From contig NC_052140.2 of assembly GCF_016086655.4 (NCBI RefSeq), positions 3,286,001-3,350,000 of the forward strand: a DNA stretch of 64,000 bases, read 5' to 3'. Positions 10,690-22,851 of this stretch are shown one piece after another. Source of the stretch: Lepeophtheirus salmonis. Lineage: Eukaryota > Arthropoda > Copepoda > Siphonostomatoida > Caligidae. The notes under the pieces were generated by a model. It was not told the DNA's origin, ran no database searches, and was given only the letters and a program-made list of their open reading frames with translations. The position numbers and the translations under genes are program-made. Each line of letters opens with the position of its first letter. Positions within the stretch are counted from its first letter, which is position 1.

Positions 10690-10900
10690 ATTCCAAATGT
10701 ATATTAAAACAAAAAAAAAAAAAAAAAAAAATTAACGTGGTAACCCTGACCAATTTGAAGAATATTTGAGAATAGAGCAGTTTAGTTGTCATGACGTTTT
10801 ATTAGATTAGCTGTGAGCAGCTCTGAGTGAGATGGAAAGAAAGAAAGAAAACATAAATCATACTCCGTATGACATAAATCTCTGAAGCTCACCTTTTCAG

Positions 10901-11560
10901 TCAGTTATTCAAAGGATATTGTTTATTACCGTTGTGATACTTAGGAATTTTAATAATCCCATTAATTACATGTGTGTAACTCGCACAAAGTAAAGGAATC
11001 AGTTCCTGAACAGCAGCAGGTTTTCGGATTACGAGCGTAATAATTCCATCCGCATGCTTCGCCTTGTAGAGTATATTATGTACCTTACAAACAATGTTCT
11101 CTATTTCGAGATACTCCTTTAATGAAGGAGACGTGAGGAGAAGTCAATCATGCTGGGTGAGTCCTACTTTGTAGGGGCACCATACTATGTCCTCCAGCAC
11201 TCTCAACATGAGTAAAACCATTTGTCGAAATAAAAAAAAATATGAAATGATGTCTTTGTCCCTTCTAACAGAATGATCCCTTTCTGTCCTCTGGACTTGC
11301 TCTCGAATTATTTGTAAAAAGTGAGAATATTACCAGCCTGTACCAAAGCCACTACTGGTGAGAATCAGCGCAGGGTTTTTCAAAATTAATAATGGGTTTA
11401 TTCTTTTCATGTCTCTTTCCAGGTATAGTCTCTTCATTCTTTTCTGAAATAGAATAGAAGGGTGTTTCACAGCAAGGCCGTTGGAAAAGGCATCTTTCAT
11501 TAATTTACTAGACACAGTTGCTAGTACAATATATGCCTAAGTTGGACGACCCGAACGCTG
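10901..11560 (-). pseudogene. transposase-like gene remnant, one frame with three stops
   Basis: A single minus-strand frame runs about 220 codons with only three internal stops. It starts near KADKQRSGRPT (a linker like those after HTH domains of transposases), then SSKLMKDAFSNGLAVKHPS, LERDMKRINPLLILKNPALI, a stop after GFGTGW (11330), HFLQIIREQVQRTERDHSVR, a stop after VGLTQHD, and SLKEYLEIENIVCKVHNIL to the TGA at 10901-10903. The C-terminal third is repeated at 56247-56376, so this is a multicopy element. The family is not identified. The near-intact frame indicates modest age or past selection. Confidence 0.5.
10904..11027. repeat. dispersed repeat family B, copy 1
   Basis: Matches 56247-56376 (GTTATTCAAAGGATATT, then AATTACATGTGTGTAACTCG and AGTAAAGGAATCAGTTC). 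It overlaps the C-terminal end of the minus-strand pseudogene at 10901-11560. Confidence 0.85.
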
Positions 11561-12195
11561 CTTATCCGCTTTTAATTTATTCTTGTATAACTATATTTTT
11601 CTTTAATTACAGAATGCTCAATTATTGTTTTTTTGGTGCTCATTTTTCTAAGTATTAGCTCTCCTTTTTTGCACATTTTGGCCAAAAAATCGCTCAAAAA
11701 TCCCAATTTTACTTAGAAGTATCAAATAATAGTTCCATAGTTGGGGAAAAAGGACAAAGGTTGAGTGATACAATTAAGATACGATATGATTGACATAATT
11801 AATATAATTTAAAATGATAGTGAAGGATAAATAGTCACTCTCTGGATCATTTTAATTTATGAAATTGCACTTTTCTCATAGTAAATAGATATGTATTTTA
11901 AATCATCTATAAAAAAATTAGGTAGAATTTGAAAAATGTATCTCAAAAAGGGATTATGGATGTTTGGGTATTTTTATTATATTCAAACAAATGCAATCGT
12001 TGAAGTATGTCAAAAAATATTTTTAAAAATATACTTGTATTTTTTGTTTCGATTTGGAAATACTAGACTCATTTGAGACAATTCCGCTACTATACAATAG
12101 GAGACCCAGTACCAAATGAACATTGTTTAAAAAAATATATCTCTGATAAAACCTACACCACGAACTCTGAATAGTCAGTTACAGCTTAAGTCCTG
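11561..12195. other. AT-rich stretch, no gene seen
   Basis: Nothing recognised apart from short homopolymer runs. Confidence 0.4.
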
Positions 12196-12312
12196 ATGCC
12201 AATTTTAATACAAGGAGATGGGAAGGAATTATTCGTATTAAAGATAGGTGACACGGTTTGGATACAAGCTCATATAACCAAGAGATGGACTCAGCAAGAA
12301 TCTCCAAGGTAA
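12196..12312 (+). pseudogene. possible LTR-retrotransposon integrase C-terminal scrap
   Basis: The short frame from the ATG at 12196 reads ELFVLKIGDTVWIQAHITKR followed by WTQQ, like the LK-GD-V-IQ---TKRW block at the C-terminus of Gypsy-type integrases. Only 38 codons are open and no integrase core or protease lies nearby. The frame is followed by AAGGTAAAA, so an exon is an alternative reading, but its phase does not fit the next candidate exon at 12493. Confidence 0.38.
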
Positions 12313-12492
12313 AATCCCAATCTAAAAAAATGGTCTTTCTTAGCAAGGTAAAAGTACATTCATCCTTTGGATTCCACTTAGTTAAGTGGCAAATATCCTT
12401 TCAAATATCGTGAATTTAAAGTTTTATCTATATTAACGTAATGCATATAATTATTATTCGACATAATATTTTTATTTGACTAAAAGGTTTAG

Positions 12493-12625
12493 TGATCTTG
12501 GATGCTAATGTTCCGTCTTTTTATGTATATTATTATAATATATCAAAGAATATTACCAAACGGAAGAGAAAGCGTAGAGTAGATACGATATGGTGGAATG
12601 CTTATGTTTTTCACTTTATTGATAG
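12493..12625 (+). other. candidate exon, unknown
   Basis: An open stretch between a GGTTTAG acceptor-like and a GATAG/GTATAC donor-like site reads ILDANVPSFYVYYYNISKNI, KRKRKRRVDTIWWNAYVFHF. It is not a recognised domain, and its phase is incompatible with the exon candidate at 13064. It could be chance in AT-rich DNA. Confidence 0.25.
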
Positions 12626-13063
12626 GTATACTATTATAAATAAGAGTAGATTATACTCAATTTATTCAATATTAATAATAATATTGTACAATACAATATA
12701 TTCCTAATGAAATACATTATAATCCCCACTATTCAAATTTTTGAATCATTTTTTACTCTTTAGTTTTATTTTAATATAAGTTATTGTTATATATTTTTTA
12801 ATATTATCATCTAGTTCATAAACTAGTTGTATTGTATTGCACTTGCAAATTCGACCGAAATATAAAACGATAAAAAGGATGCTCCTTATAATATTCAACG
12901 TCAAGAATTTCTAGCAAATATAAGGTCTTCCGCTATTATTTTAAGAATATATTAATGAGTAAAAATATTCTCCTGGATTTTGGTTAAAGATATAATTTAT
13001 GAAAATATTGAACAACAAAACGTGTTCACTAAGAAAAGTATGCACTATACGGAATTTTTGTAG

Positions 13064-13261
13064 ACTTTGATCCCTTCTAACTACTACAACATTCTGGAAC
13101 GAAGCAAAGATACTTATGAATTAACCTTGACTAATGAGAGTAGTCAACAAAAACCTTACGTTTTGACTGTATACCTAGATATTAAGAAGTATATGATTGT
13201 AATAAGTGTAAATCGTGGTGAATTAATCAATTATCAAGTATATCATAAACCAAACAATTAA
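13064..13261 (+). CDS. candidate terminal exon, product unknown
   Basis: After TTTTTGTAG, an open frame of 65 codons starts in phase 0 (ACT TTG ATC) and ends with TAA at 13259-13261. It reads YNILERSKDTYELTLTNESS, then KPYVLTVYLDIKKYMIVISV and RGELINYQVYHKPNN. Alternating hydrophobic residues suggest beta strands. A polyadenylation signal AATAAA follows at 13267-13272, which supports a genuine 3' end. I do not recognise the protein and cannot place an upstream exon with matching phase. Confidence 0.4.
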   Translation, partial: TLIPSNYYNILERSKDTYELTLTNESSQQKPYVLTVYLDIKKYMIVISVNRGELINYQVYHKPNN

Positions 13262-15464
13262 AACAAAATAAAAATATCTAAATAAATACATATTTGCATT
13301 AGACCATTATTTACAATCGATAAATAAGAAAACATTTTTAATTGTTAATATCATATTAATATGCTTTACAATTATAAAGGAAATTAATACTCAAATAATT
13401 GGTCTAATTTACATTTACAAATGTTTTTTGTGGTTCGTAAAATTGTAAGCATTTAGGATAATTAGTCATTTATTTATTAAATATTGATGGGGATATCCTA
13501 AATCCTCATGATCGAATTATATTTAAATATAATGACAAGGTATTTAGTAATTCAGAAAATGACTTCCAACTCACTAACTTTTAAAATATGTCAAACAAAA
13601 TTCATTTTCCTAATATCACTCTACTGAAGTTATAAGATCACCGATAATTTATTAACATATTTATCACGTAAAAACTATTTATGCAAAAATGTAGGTAATA
13701 GGAGAGCTGAATATGCATTGCAACTTTGATGATAAAGATATCTGGAAAAGAGGACCACACTAAATTCATACTCCAAGATCGTCTTCTACTTTTTTTCAAT
13801 AACAAAAGAGACTCACAAGTAATAATGGAATCTGAAGCGAAGATGAAGTGTCTAGAATTACAGGGATAATACTGTCTTATAAATGGACTCAGTGTCATAG
13901 ATATGAGTTCTTTGTTTGTTATGTACATCAATGACATTTAAGGACTCAAATCAATGTAAGAGTTTTTTAAGAATATTAAAAGACAACATATAGTAGACTT
14001 TATTTCTTATCGTTCCCACTAAACTTAATTGTTCCACATTTTTTATACGGAGAAAGGAACAGAAGACAAGTGAACGAATGAACGACCAACAGAAAATTGT
14101 CATAAAATCAATGAATGACGATAGAACGGAAAAGGGTGAAGCCTGTTAAAACCATATCCTCATAGATCAAGAATATTATACTTATATCCATAATATTTTA
14201 GCAAATAAATCTGCATAACATATCTGTATTGGGAGTGAAATGTAATTTATACTGCACTGAGTTTTTTTCCTGTAAGCAACATTTAAAAAAATCATTTGCA
14301 TATTTGTTTATAAAATAGAGTCGTTGTGAATGTATTATTAGTTTACAGTTGTATATATAATGTCAATAAATTTTTTTTTACAATATAGATGTTGTTCCAT
14401 TGAAGTCATATACTAATTCTAAGCATATAATCTCTATGTTTAACAAGTTACTTCACCTTTTCCCGCATGGTTTGTCTCCAAATCATGACAATTATCCAAT
14501 TTATGGGAAATATTTTTTATTGCGGGTTTTTCCCCACAGCAAAACAGAGGTTGTGTGATTTCAATTTCCGTGATTCTTCCCTTCTTAGACTTTTTTTCGT
14601 CTCTTATTCTTAGAAAAGTATTTCATTGCTAAGAATACTTCAGTTTATATGTATATAATGCAAAAATCACTTTAAAAAAAAGAAGTAGAAGTAAATCTTA
14701 GACTTTCAATGAATATGCACCCATTTCTCTTGATACTTTTGTCTGCAATACATATTATACTTTGCTGCTATTTGTATAAATAGATTTTGTGAATTGTTGA
14801 GTCCTAGGTGATTATGTGATAAAAATTATAAATGACCTCTTAACTTCTGTAGACTTCCAATTTTGAAACTATGTTAGTCTGAATAATCTTTAAAAAAAAC
14901 CTTCATTACTTATCGCCATCATTAATGAAATTAATACAGAAAGTATAATAATCTAATATAATGAATATAATCATCATTAATACAGACGTTCCAAAATTAA
15001 AAGCTATTTTTTTATATTTTATCCTGCTGTTCTTTGATTTATATTATTATGAAAGTTTGTTATTATTTTAAGATCTGAATAAATAAATTTTCTTAGAGCA
15101 AATCCATTATTTACCAAAACAAAATGAAAGTTCAAAATTTAGAAAATAAACTAGTAATTTTTCTGGATCTTGCAGCATGAGAATTTGACCTTTTTTAACC
15201 AGAGTGTAGATATACTAAATATTTCAATCCAACATGAGCAATATAATTAGCAAAATAATGTTGTTTTTTACATTTCAACCCAATAGCATGATAGGAATCT
15301 CGCGTTTTTAATACATTGACTAATCGCTTTGTAAAGCATCGTCTTGGATTTGTCGAAGTTAATAAAATTTATCGAGTTTGTTCGCAGAGAATATCATATT
15401 GTATAGCTGACTAGCATGTAGTGTAGTTAAATATAATAAATAAATAGAAAGAACATGGGTGGGA
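13262..15464. other. AT-rich stretch, no secure gene
   Basis: A 99-codon minus-strand frame at 13638-13937 has no recognisable feature and is not called as a gene. Otherwise there are only short repeats and homopolymers. Confidence 0.35.
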
Positions 15465-15800
15465 TTTTTAGCAATGATTCCCTTCCAGTTATAGACGGTA
15501 GGACAGATGAAAACATTTTGTTCTTAAGAGACTCACCTCTAAATTTACCATCTTTTTCAGCTTTATAGTCTGATAGGCTATCTTTATCCTACACAATTGT
15601 TGGGTCGACTAGACAGCGTCTCCACGTGTGACTATGATGCACGGTTTCAGGCATGTCTCGCCAAATGTGACATAAAATACCAAACGATCTTTGAATCCGT
15701 ATTTAATCAACGAATTGGCAATAATGGTCTGGAGCTCTAATGTTGCCAATCCTTAGATATTTTGTTTTCGTGCATCCCTGTTGAATATCACCCATGTTGT
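15465..15800 (-). pseudogene. worn R2-like endonuclease fragment
   Basis: In minus-strand translation the segment reads CLVDPTIV, then DSLSDYKAEKDGKF, then IIAKNPTHVLS. These line up with the C-terminal endonuclease of the copy at 23049-23393 (DPTIVSDLGTLTEYELLKTQK and NWRGIISKNSYLSL). Stops and frameshifts are frequent, so this is an older copy than those at 23-37 kb. It has the same orientation as all the other R2-like copies. Confidence 0.5.
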
Positions 15801-17815
15801 AGACCTTTTCCTGTTATATCAAAAATCATAATAAAGCAGGCAGATGATAATAATGTCTTTTCCCCTCCTTATACAATATTATCAACATGCATGATGGAAA
15901 AAACATAGTACGTCCATCTTTGAATAAAACAAAACAAAAAATAAACAATTAGACACCGTTTCACTGTAATAAATAATGTACTCTTGCTCTTTGTTTAATA
16001 GGAATAAATTACCAAATGTACTATAATTTGGTGACAAGGAAAATTATTTGGTACACAGAAGAGCAACAAGATAAATATTTAAAATATTACGTCAACTTAG
16101 AAGTGAGCAAACAAAAAGGTGAAGAAAGATTTTGGAATCTAACCTAACTACTTGTTAAAAAGGAGGAGAGGTACACATAAATATAGTAGCCATCATACCC
16201 TGAAAAAACAAAAACATATCAGAAATTTGCTTGTGAAAAAGGATTATGATTACACGAAGAAGAAGAATACTATAGGTATCACATCTCCATAAAGCTCTGA
16301 AGGAGCATTCCTATAGACAAAGATGCAAAAATAAGAAGTTAATTGTCTGTTAAACAACACCAAATATGATATTGGAGAGGAAACGCAGACGATGCAAAGA
16401 GAAAATAGATTCCTTCACTCAACCAGTCCATAGAGAGAAGTATTCTGGAGCTCCTTGATGAGAGAGACCCCTTAGTACAATAAAAATAACCAAAAGACAC
16501 CCAAAACCCAATATTATAAAAATAAGGGAATATCCCCGAAGAAAATATACTATATTGAACAGAAAAATGTCAATAACGATGGTAATGGTCTGTTTTACGT
16601 TGCCAGAAATCTTCCATGTCGGATTTTATGAATGTCTATCCGAATACATAGAGTAAAAGTATGTCATAAACGTCTAAAGAATCTCTTATTCCTCCCAATT
16701 TGAAGACTTTGGAGAGACGGAGATTTGAAGGGGCAACAATCATAGTAGACTTACACCCCACATCAAAAAACAACAACATGGGGGTATCTAATAAGAGTGT
16801 AGCGAGAGTAACCTTTGATATGCTGAGATTAATCCATTGGGTCAACTCAAATTGTTGACCTCTCCACAATTAAAGGCAAATGATTTGAGTACAGATGGGT
16901 AGAATATTACATCAGTTACGACAATTTGATCATGGACATGAAAAGTGACATCAGAAGACTTAGTATATTTGAAGTAAACATTAAAGCAGTTAGTGGCTTC
17001 AATAATTAGTTGATTGTGACCAAGCCAAGATCCCAGAGTGGACTGTGCTAATCTCTATTATTGGAACAAGGTACAAAAAAAGGAGAAGAGTTTGCATGGA
17101 AGGATTAGGGATTTTGTATTACTCTTGCCTTGACCTCGGCGAATTAATTTTTGAATTACAATCCGAAGAAAAATGAAAAAAAGACTCTACATGAGAGAAT
17201 CTTCATTATACGACTTTAATTTATCTATAAATCGAAACTAACTTATTTAAACACTTTACAAACAGGTAGTTGTAGTAGGGAGTGTAGTTTGTCTTATTAT
17301 AAATACCATCCGAGAGGCTGAGTGATAAATTGTAAAGGAATGTATAGTTTTCCTCTTATTAATAAGATGGCTGTAGATGGAAAAGCTCGATCATTAAATC
17401 CTACCCCGCAGGACTATACAGCAGGAGAGAGTACTGATTAGGAAGAAGTTAGGCGGTCAAATCTCAATTCCAAACCCAAAATATAAGAAACAAGGTGAGA
17501 ATGGAGTTGATACATAATTGATCGACAGATATAATATGATCAGCATATAGTCAATAAAGGGGAGCACGTGATTTTAGGGCATATGCCCAAGAATATTGTA
17601 GTTTATAAGTCAGTCTCTAATCTGGGATCTAATAAAGAGGGATGAAGCACGCCTCCTACTCTGAAATTACTGTGGGGAAAGAAGAAATTGTTTTTATAGA
17701 TTTTATTATTAGAGTCCAATCAAATTAAGGTGACCTTGGAACGTCAACATAAGACCCAGTTTTGAAGATTTTGTATTAGATTCCAATCAAAACAGTGTCA
17801 TAATGTGCTAGTTTG
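15801..17815. other. no gene recognised
   Basis: A 77-codon minus-strand frame at 16636-16869 lacks any feature I recognise. Near 17690-17790 a roughly 75-bp unit with the motif AGA-TCCAATCAAA is repeated twice in direct orientation. Confidence 0.35.
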
Positions 17816-17829
17816 AATAATTAATACTA

Positions 17830-18900
17830 GAGCAACCAAAGGGTTATTTTTGACCCTTTTTAAACTTTGGGATTTTATTTCTGTGCCAAATGATGGATTA
17901 AGATTATAATTTTACGTATAGGTTCCTATATCTAGCAGAAATATTAACGATACCCCCTACAACTACCAAGGGGTAATTTTAGAACCTTATACTATAGTAT
18001 ATTAATTTAATATGTGATTTGTCTTCCTAACTGCATTGATATTCAGGTAAATTATCCAGTTTATATGTTCTTTTCTATATAATTGAACCTCATGCATTTT
18101 ATCATAGTCTAATGAATGGAGTAATTCCTTTGTTCAATGTCGTTTTTGGTTTTCGATTTCTAATATCTTATGTTTTATTTTGCTGTTTTTTTTATTTGCA
18201 TATTCATTGACGGTCATGTAAAATGTCTTGGGATAGATCACGAAGACTTTCAGCCCAAAAAGCCTTGAAATTCCTTCAAAATATTTCTGAAGATCAATCT
18301 GAGGATGAAAGCCATAACGACAATGAAGATAATCATTTCCCCTGATGACCTAATAAGCAAAAATGGAACTGTTTGAACTAAAGTAGGAGCCAATAGTGAA
18401 CTACCTGTTCGTACTGCAGCTTATAACATATTCTGACGTAAAACAGGACCTGTCTCAGCTGCTATACAAAAAATCAACATGAATTCCAAATTATCTGTTC
18501 TAATCCTAATGATTGATGAGAAGATGCTTCGACACATTCTTAAATGTACTGTTGTTAAGGGAAAACGTGTTATGGGTGAATGGAATTTTGCAATGGAAGA
18601 ACTTGAGCAGTTTGTTGGGCTTATGTATGCAAGAGGGTATTGGGGATGGCGAATATACACGTTGAACAAAGTTGGTCGAAAATGTGGAGTGTTGAATTAT
18701 TCAAAGGAACAATCAGTCGAAATCGTTTCCAGGACATTTTTAAGCATAGAGATGGGGTGAAGAAGTCAGTTAAAGGAAAAGTAAATAAGATAAGGTCAGG
18801 TGTTGGAAATTTAAAATTATATTATCCAAGCCAATTCATACAATTGTCCCAGTTACAGGAAAAAAGGTGGAATTAATTTGCAAATTGCAATGCTTTATAT
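17830..18900 (+). mobile_element. piggyBac-like element remnant
   Basis: A leader with AAAGGGTTATTTTTGACCCT (17837) and a related GGGGTAATTTTAGAACCTT (17972) precedes the transposase fragments at 18223-18880. A TTAA lies at 17820-17823, but no matching right end was found, probably because the hAT copy begins soon after. The extent is approximate. Confidence 0.45.
18223..18880 (+). pseudogene. piggyBac-like transposase, N-terminal half, frameshifted
   Basis: The ATG at 18223 opens MSWDRSRRLSAQKALKFLQN followed by ISEDQSEDES, the acidic N-terminal stretch typical of piggyBac transposases, and stops at 18345. Then, in other frames, come SKNGTV, a stop, GANSELPVRTAAYNIF, GPVSAAIQ, and from 18479 MIDEKMLRHILKCTV, MEELEQFVGLMYARGYWGW; the family has ID--ML--I---T and ELE-F-GL---RG in this order. 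From 18640 another frame gives SVELFKGTISRNRFQDIFKH, the family's F--TMSRNRF block. The catalytic DDD region and C-terminal cysteine domain are absent. At least three frame changes; dead copy. Confidence 0.7.
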
Positions 18901-19059
18901 GACTCGAATTTGGACACAAAATAAGTAATTCTAAGATAGAGAAAAGGACATTGTTCGATGAGTTCAAGGAAAAGTTCAGAAAAAATAGGAACGTCTGGAT
19001 GCAATAAAAAAGTAATATGAACAGTACTATGAATGTGTATGACTCAGTCTCTGATGGAA

Positions 19060-20772
19060 GATGAAGAAGAGTGCTCGGTGGAGGATATTGAGGAAATCTC
19101 AACAAATCCAGAAACAAAAAAAAAAAAAAGTTTAAATGTTTTCACAAGATAAGCAGTTAGCATTAGATGCCATTCAAGGGAAGTGCAAAATATGGGATAT
19201 TAATTACTCAAGGCCTAAAAAATATCATTATCTAATTGGTGAAATGATTTTAGTCGATATACCACCGTTCTCACTTATTGAAGACCTAGGATTCAATAGG
19301 CTTTTAATCAATTTTTGTCCAAATTATGGAGTGCCTTCAAGAAAATATATTTAAGACAGCATCGTAATGGTTATTGATCGAAAGTAAAAATATAGTAGAT
19401 ACAACAAGAGATCCATAGCACAAAATTCACGTCATTCATAAGTGATGGTTGGAGTACGTACCAGTACTGCAAATACCTTATTTTTAAGTTTAATACTTCG
19501 AGTTGTTAAATTTCCATCAGCGCATAAAGCAACAAACATCAGTAAATGCTTGCAAGATACAATGACAGAATTTAACATTCCTTATAAGAAAATACAGCTT
19601 GTAGAGTAAGAGACGATTTTGCTCATATGGGGGTTGCTCAATCAGATTTGAGTTGTTTGCCTAGTTTTATCCATACATTACAGTTAGTTATTAATGATGA
19701 TATTGTTGAACAAAAGTGTGTAAAAGACTGACTATCAACATATAAACAGATTGTCGGCCACTTTAAACATTCACCATCTGCTTTTGGAAAATATGAAGAA
19801 TATCAAAAACAGTTCAACTTGCCACTACACAAGTTCATACAAGATGTATCGTATCTACTTGGTGGAAAACCATTATTATCTTAAGGAGATGATTCAAGAA
19901 CAGAAAACTGCAATCATAGGTTATTGTAGTAACGATCTTATGCAATATTGCTTAGAAAATAGCCCCATGGAAAATACTTGAAAAACTGATTGTTGTGTTG
20001 ACGCCTTTTATAGACTGCACAAAGATTTTAAGTGCTCGCAATGCAACTCCTTCAATAATTATGCCAAATATTAAAGCAATTTGATATTACCTTGAAAAAG
20101 GTGAAGAAAATGGTATATTTCCTGGGCTGGAAGCTACATTATTTGGACGGGAAGTCTCAATTATGTAGAAGAAGATTTTTATTCCAATGGTAAAAATCTA
20201 ATTATTGCTGCATAAATGTACATACCTTGATGACCCATATAATAACCAAGACTGTGAAAAAATTATTATGCAGTGGATGGCCCAAAATGTTATATCCTCC
20301 AGGAAAAAAGATCTTGGTACTCCACAAATGGATATTTCCGCAAGCTCAGTAATTTAAAATCACTCATCAGATGATAACAATAATAGAAGCGGAAATTTAA
20401 ATATTACTTTTTCTTCATGCATTGCAGAAATTAAAGACAAGTATTCTCAAAGAAATGAAACCGAAAATCAGAATTCCAATGAAATGAAAATCTTCAACTC
20501 AAGAGTTTGAGACAATCAATGCAGAAATAAAGTTTGAGATGAACAAATACAAAGCAACAAGAATGATAAAACATGAAAATAATCCTCTAGAATTGTGTAA
20601 AATTCATCAATCAAGTTTCCCCACACATGGTTTTCCTACTAAAAAGTATCTCTGTGCACCAGCTTTTTCAGTGAAGAGTGAAAATCTCTTCAATGTTGGC
20701 GGTTCCATCTATTCTCCACAAGGAAATAGACTGACTGCTGATACTGGAGAGATGCTAATGTTCCTAAAATAG
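19060..20772 (+). pseudogene. hAT-superfamily transposase, decayed
   Basis: Several frames give hAT blocks in order: LIGEMILVDIPPFSLIEDLG and then PNYGVPSRKYI (19220-19354), FISDGWST (near 19435), SCLPSFIHTLQLVIND (near 19655), VGHFKHSP, LPLHKFIQDVSYL, KQKTAIIGYC (19900), LTPFIDCTKILSARNATPS (19995-20055) and TYLDDPYN (20220). The last open frame (20539-20772) carries the C-terminal dimerisation region: NNPLELCKIHQSSFPTHGFP, KKYLCAPAFSVKSENLF and GNRLTADTGEMLMFLK. No BED zinc finger is visible upstream. Order and spacing suit a full-length transposase of about 550 residues, with many stops and shifts. Confidence 0.75.
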
Positions 20773-20991
20773 AATTAGTTATTAGGTTTTAAGTATAAGT
20801 TATAGGTTATGATTTATTTTTTTAGTTTCAGTTAGTTAAATATAAATGAAAGATATTAATTTTTAATTATAGTTTGATTGGATATAGTAGGGAGTACTCT
20901 GGGAAAGGACACTTGTTGATCGTGTCAATCGGCTAGGTGGAGAAATAGGGGCAGTGTTATCTGGGACCGTAGAGCATTTATGATGAGGGAG
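20773..20991. other. junction between hAT copy and R2-like island
   Basis: Short AT-rich segment; no terminal repeats recognised. Confidence 0.35.
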
Positions 20992-21836
20992 TCAGTCATT
21001 GTGCCTGACTGAGCGTTGCGGCGGGCAGCTGAGAAAGGTCTGAGCCCATGAAGACCTTATAGTCGGAGTATCGGCCTGAGTGGACACATCTATCATATGC
21101 TGCTTGCCAGCAAGATACACCGGATATGTGTGGTGAATGTTGAAGACGGCTTGGCCCGTGAAGGGCGGAACACCAACTAGATTGTTCAGTGCCTGTGTGA
21201 AGGTGTCTATGAGACCCACAGATCCAGGAGTGGTCGTAACAGGTGTCTCAATCGAGATTAGGGGCAATATCCTAACTGGGGGCTGACAGCGACAATAGGG
21301 TGTTGGGGTTGAGACGGCACATCGGGCACAGGACGGGTCTTCGGTGGGTTGATGACATCCTCTTGAGATTCAAACTTCTTCCTCTTCATGGAGACCGTTT
21401 CAAAATCCAAGTCTGAAAGGGGGCTTGGCGTTTTGTAGGACTCGGAAGAGTCGTGGACTGTGAAAACATCGGAGGTGTCTTCCTCATCTGAATCCTCGCT
21501 GTCGTCTATGTGGACAAGGTTATCGTCTATGATGGCGTCAGAGACAGCATTATTCGTCTCCTCTAAAAGACTCTCAAGCCGTGTTAGTGTCTCTTGGGGG
21601 AGGGGGGATAAACAGAATGGTGGATTTAATGGCCGAAGCCGACGTTGCCAACAGGTTGATAACCACCCCAGATGGCTGAGAAGCCGGATCAAAGGTGCCC
21701 ACAGGCCCCACACCAGTCTCCCAATCCACAGACGCAGATGAGTGGGGCTGTCGTCGATAGCCTCAACCAGGGATAAACTTAACAATGCCACTACTGACAT
21801 ATAAATATACAAATAAACAGAAATGATTGACTTCAA
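20992..21836 (-). pseudogene. coding-like N-terminal region, probably retrotransposon-derived
   Basis: Two overlapping minus-strand frames (21836-21258 and 21267-20992) can be joined by a shift near 21262. The first contains an acidic stretch, DDNLVHIDDSEDSDEEDTSD, then SSESYKTPSPLSDLDFETVS and a proline-rich part; the second continues IETPVTTTPGSVGLIDTFTQ. It resembles the Ser/Pro/Asp-rich N-terminal regions of the neighbouring R2-like copies (26153-26695 and 28593-29039) in style, not in clear sequence. Its upstream flank (21860-22020) is repeated at 27775-27975. GC content is much higher than in the surrounding DNA. No zinc finger or RT motif is visible, so the assignment is tentative. Confidence 0.4.
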
Positions 21837-21859
21837 AACCTAAATTTACCATATTTTAA

Positions 21860-22020
21860 AATGTCCCGTTAATTCCAGGTTGGTCTTGGAGGATGGGAAG
21901 AGAGACCAAAACAGCTTCATGTTTTGTTATGAAGATATAAGGAACGTGCACATATTACATATTTGAAAAATGTTTGTAGAAAATATGCCGTGCACGTTGA
22001 GAAAGTGTATAATACACTAA
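21860..22020. repeat. R2-island leader repeat, copy 1
   Basis: Shares CCCGTTAATTCC-GGTTGG, CTTCATGTTT, ACACATATT and AATACACTAA, in the same order and spacing, with 27775-27975 (roughly 70 percent by eye). It lies just upstream (minus strand) of the coding-like region at 20992-21836. Confidence 0.65.
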
Positions 22021-22851
22021 GAATTTTTAAACTAATATGCAACCCTAAAGGTGGGTTACATAATATATTTTTATATATAATACCACTTTAAACACATAAA
22101 ATAAACACAAAAAAGACATATTTTATATAGTGGAATGAATGATAATAGTAATAATATTAGGGCATGCCAGGCAACACATAAAAATATATTTTGAGTAGCC
22201 ACAAAAATTATTATATACAAATTTTAATAGTTAGCATCCATCCTTGTTAAGAGGGACGACGATGCGAATACCATGAACCAAAGATATCCACCATTGATGA
22301 TGTTGTTCCACCCATGACACGGATCTTTCCTTGCTGAGATCGACCCATCCACGACCTATAAGAGAGGAAGAGTGCAGATCTTTAGTTTAAGGAAGGAAAG
22401 AGGTATTAGGATGTGTTAACTGGGAATACAGGCACAGGAGCTCGCTTAGCAACGAGGCAGGTATTCCCCAACACAGCTAAAAATCAACACTTGCATGATT
22501 GAAAATTAATTGCATCAAGCAGGTTGACAAAAAGAAGGTTATTTAATGATTTTTCCCCAACTTTACAAGGTCAAAAAATGTTGACAAAGAAAGGAAAGTA
22601 AACAAGAAAAACAATAAGAAAAAAAACCAGAAACAAAACAAAGTTGAAATAAATTGCTTTATTTTATTCCTTTAAATTCACACTGAACTTTGATTGATGG
22701 GCTGGTCAAAAAGCCGACCTTAGGGCACAGTAAATACAATAGTCCACTCAGGACCGGAACAGTACAAGCAGGACCCATGTCGGAAATGAGGAAAGGACTA
22801 TAGTAAACATACACTAAATAGATACTTCATAATGAAATAATAATACAATTC
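22021..22851. other. non-coding spacer inside the R2-like island
   Basis: No gene seen. A nested inverted repeat at 22422-22468 (GGGAATAC ... GTATTCCC, with inner CTCG ... CGAG) could fold in the minus-strand transcript. Confidence 0.4.

Noticed and set aside
12196..13261. A single gene built from the candidate exons at 12196, 12493 and 13064
   Set aside because: Their splice phases do not join without creating stops.
13638..13937. 99-codon minus-strand frame
   Set aside because: No domain, signal peptide or splice evidence; AT-rich chance frame is more likely.
21460..21741. 93-codon plus-strand frame rich in Ser/Arg
   Set aside because: Shadow of the acidic minus-strand region at 21258-21836.
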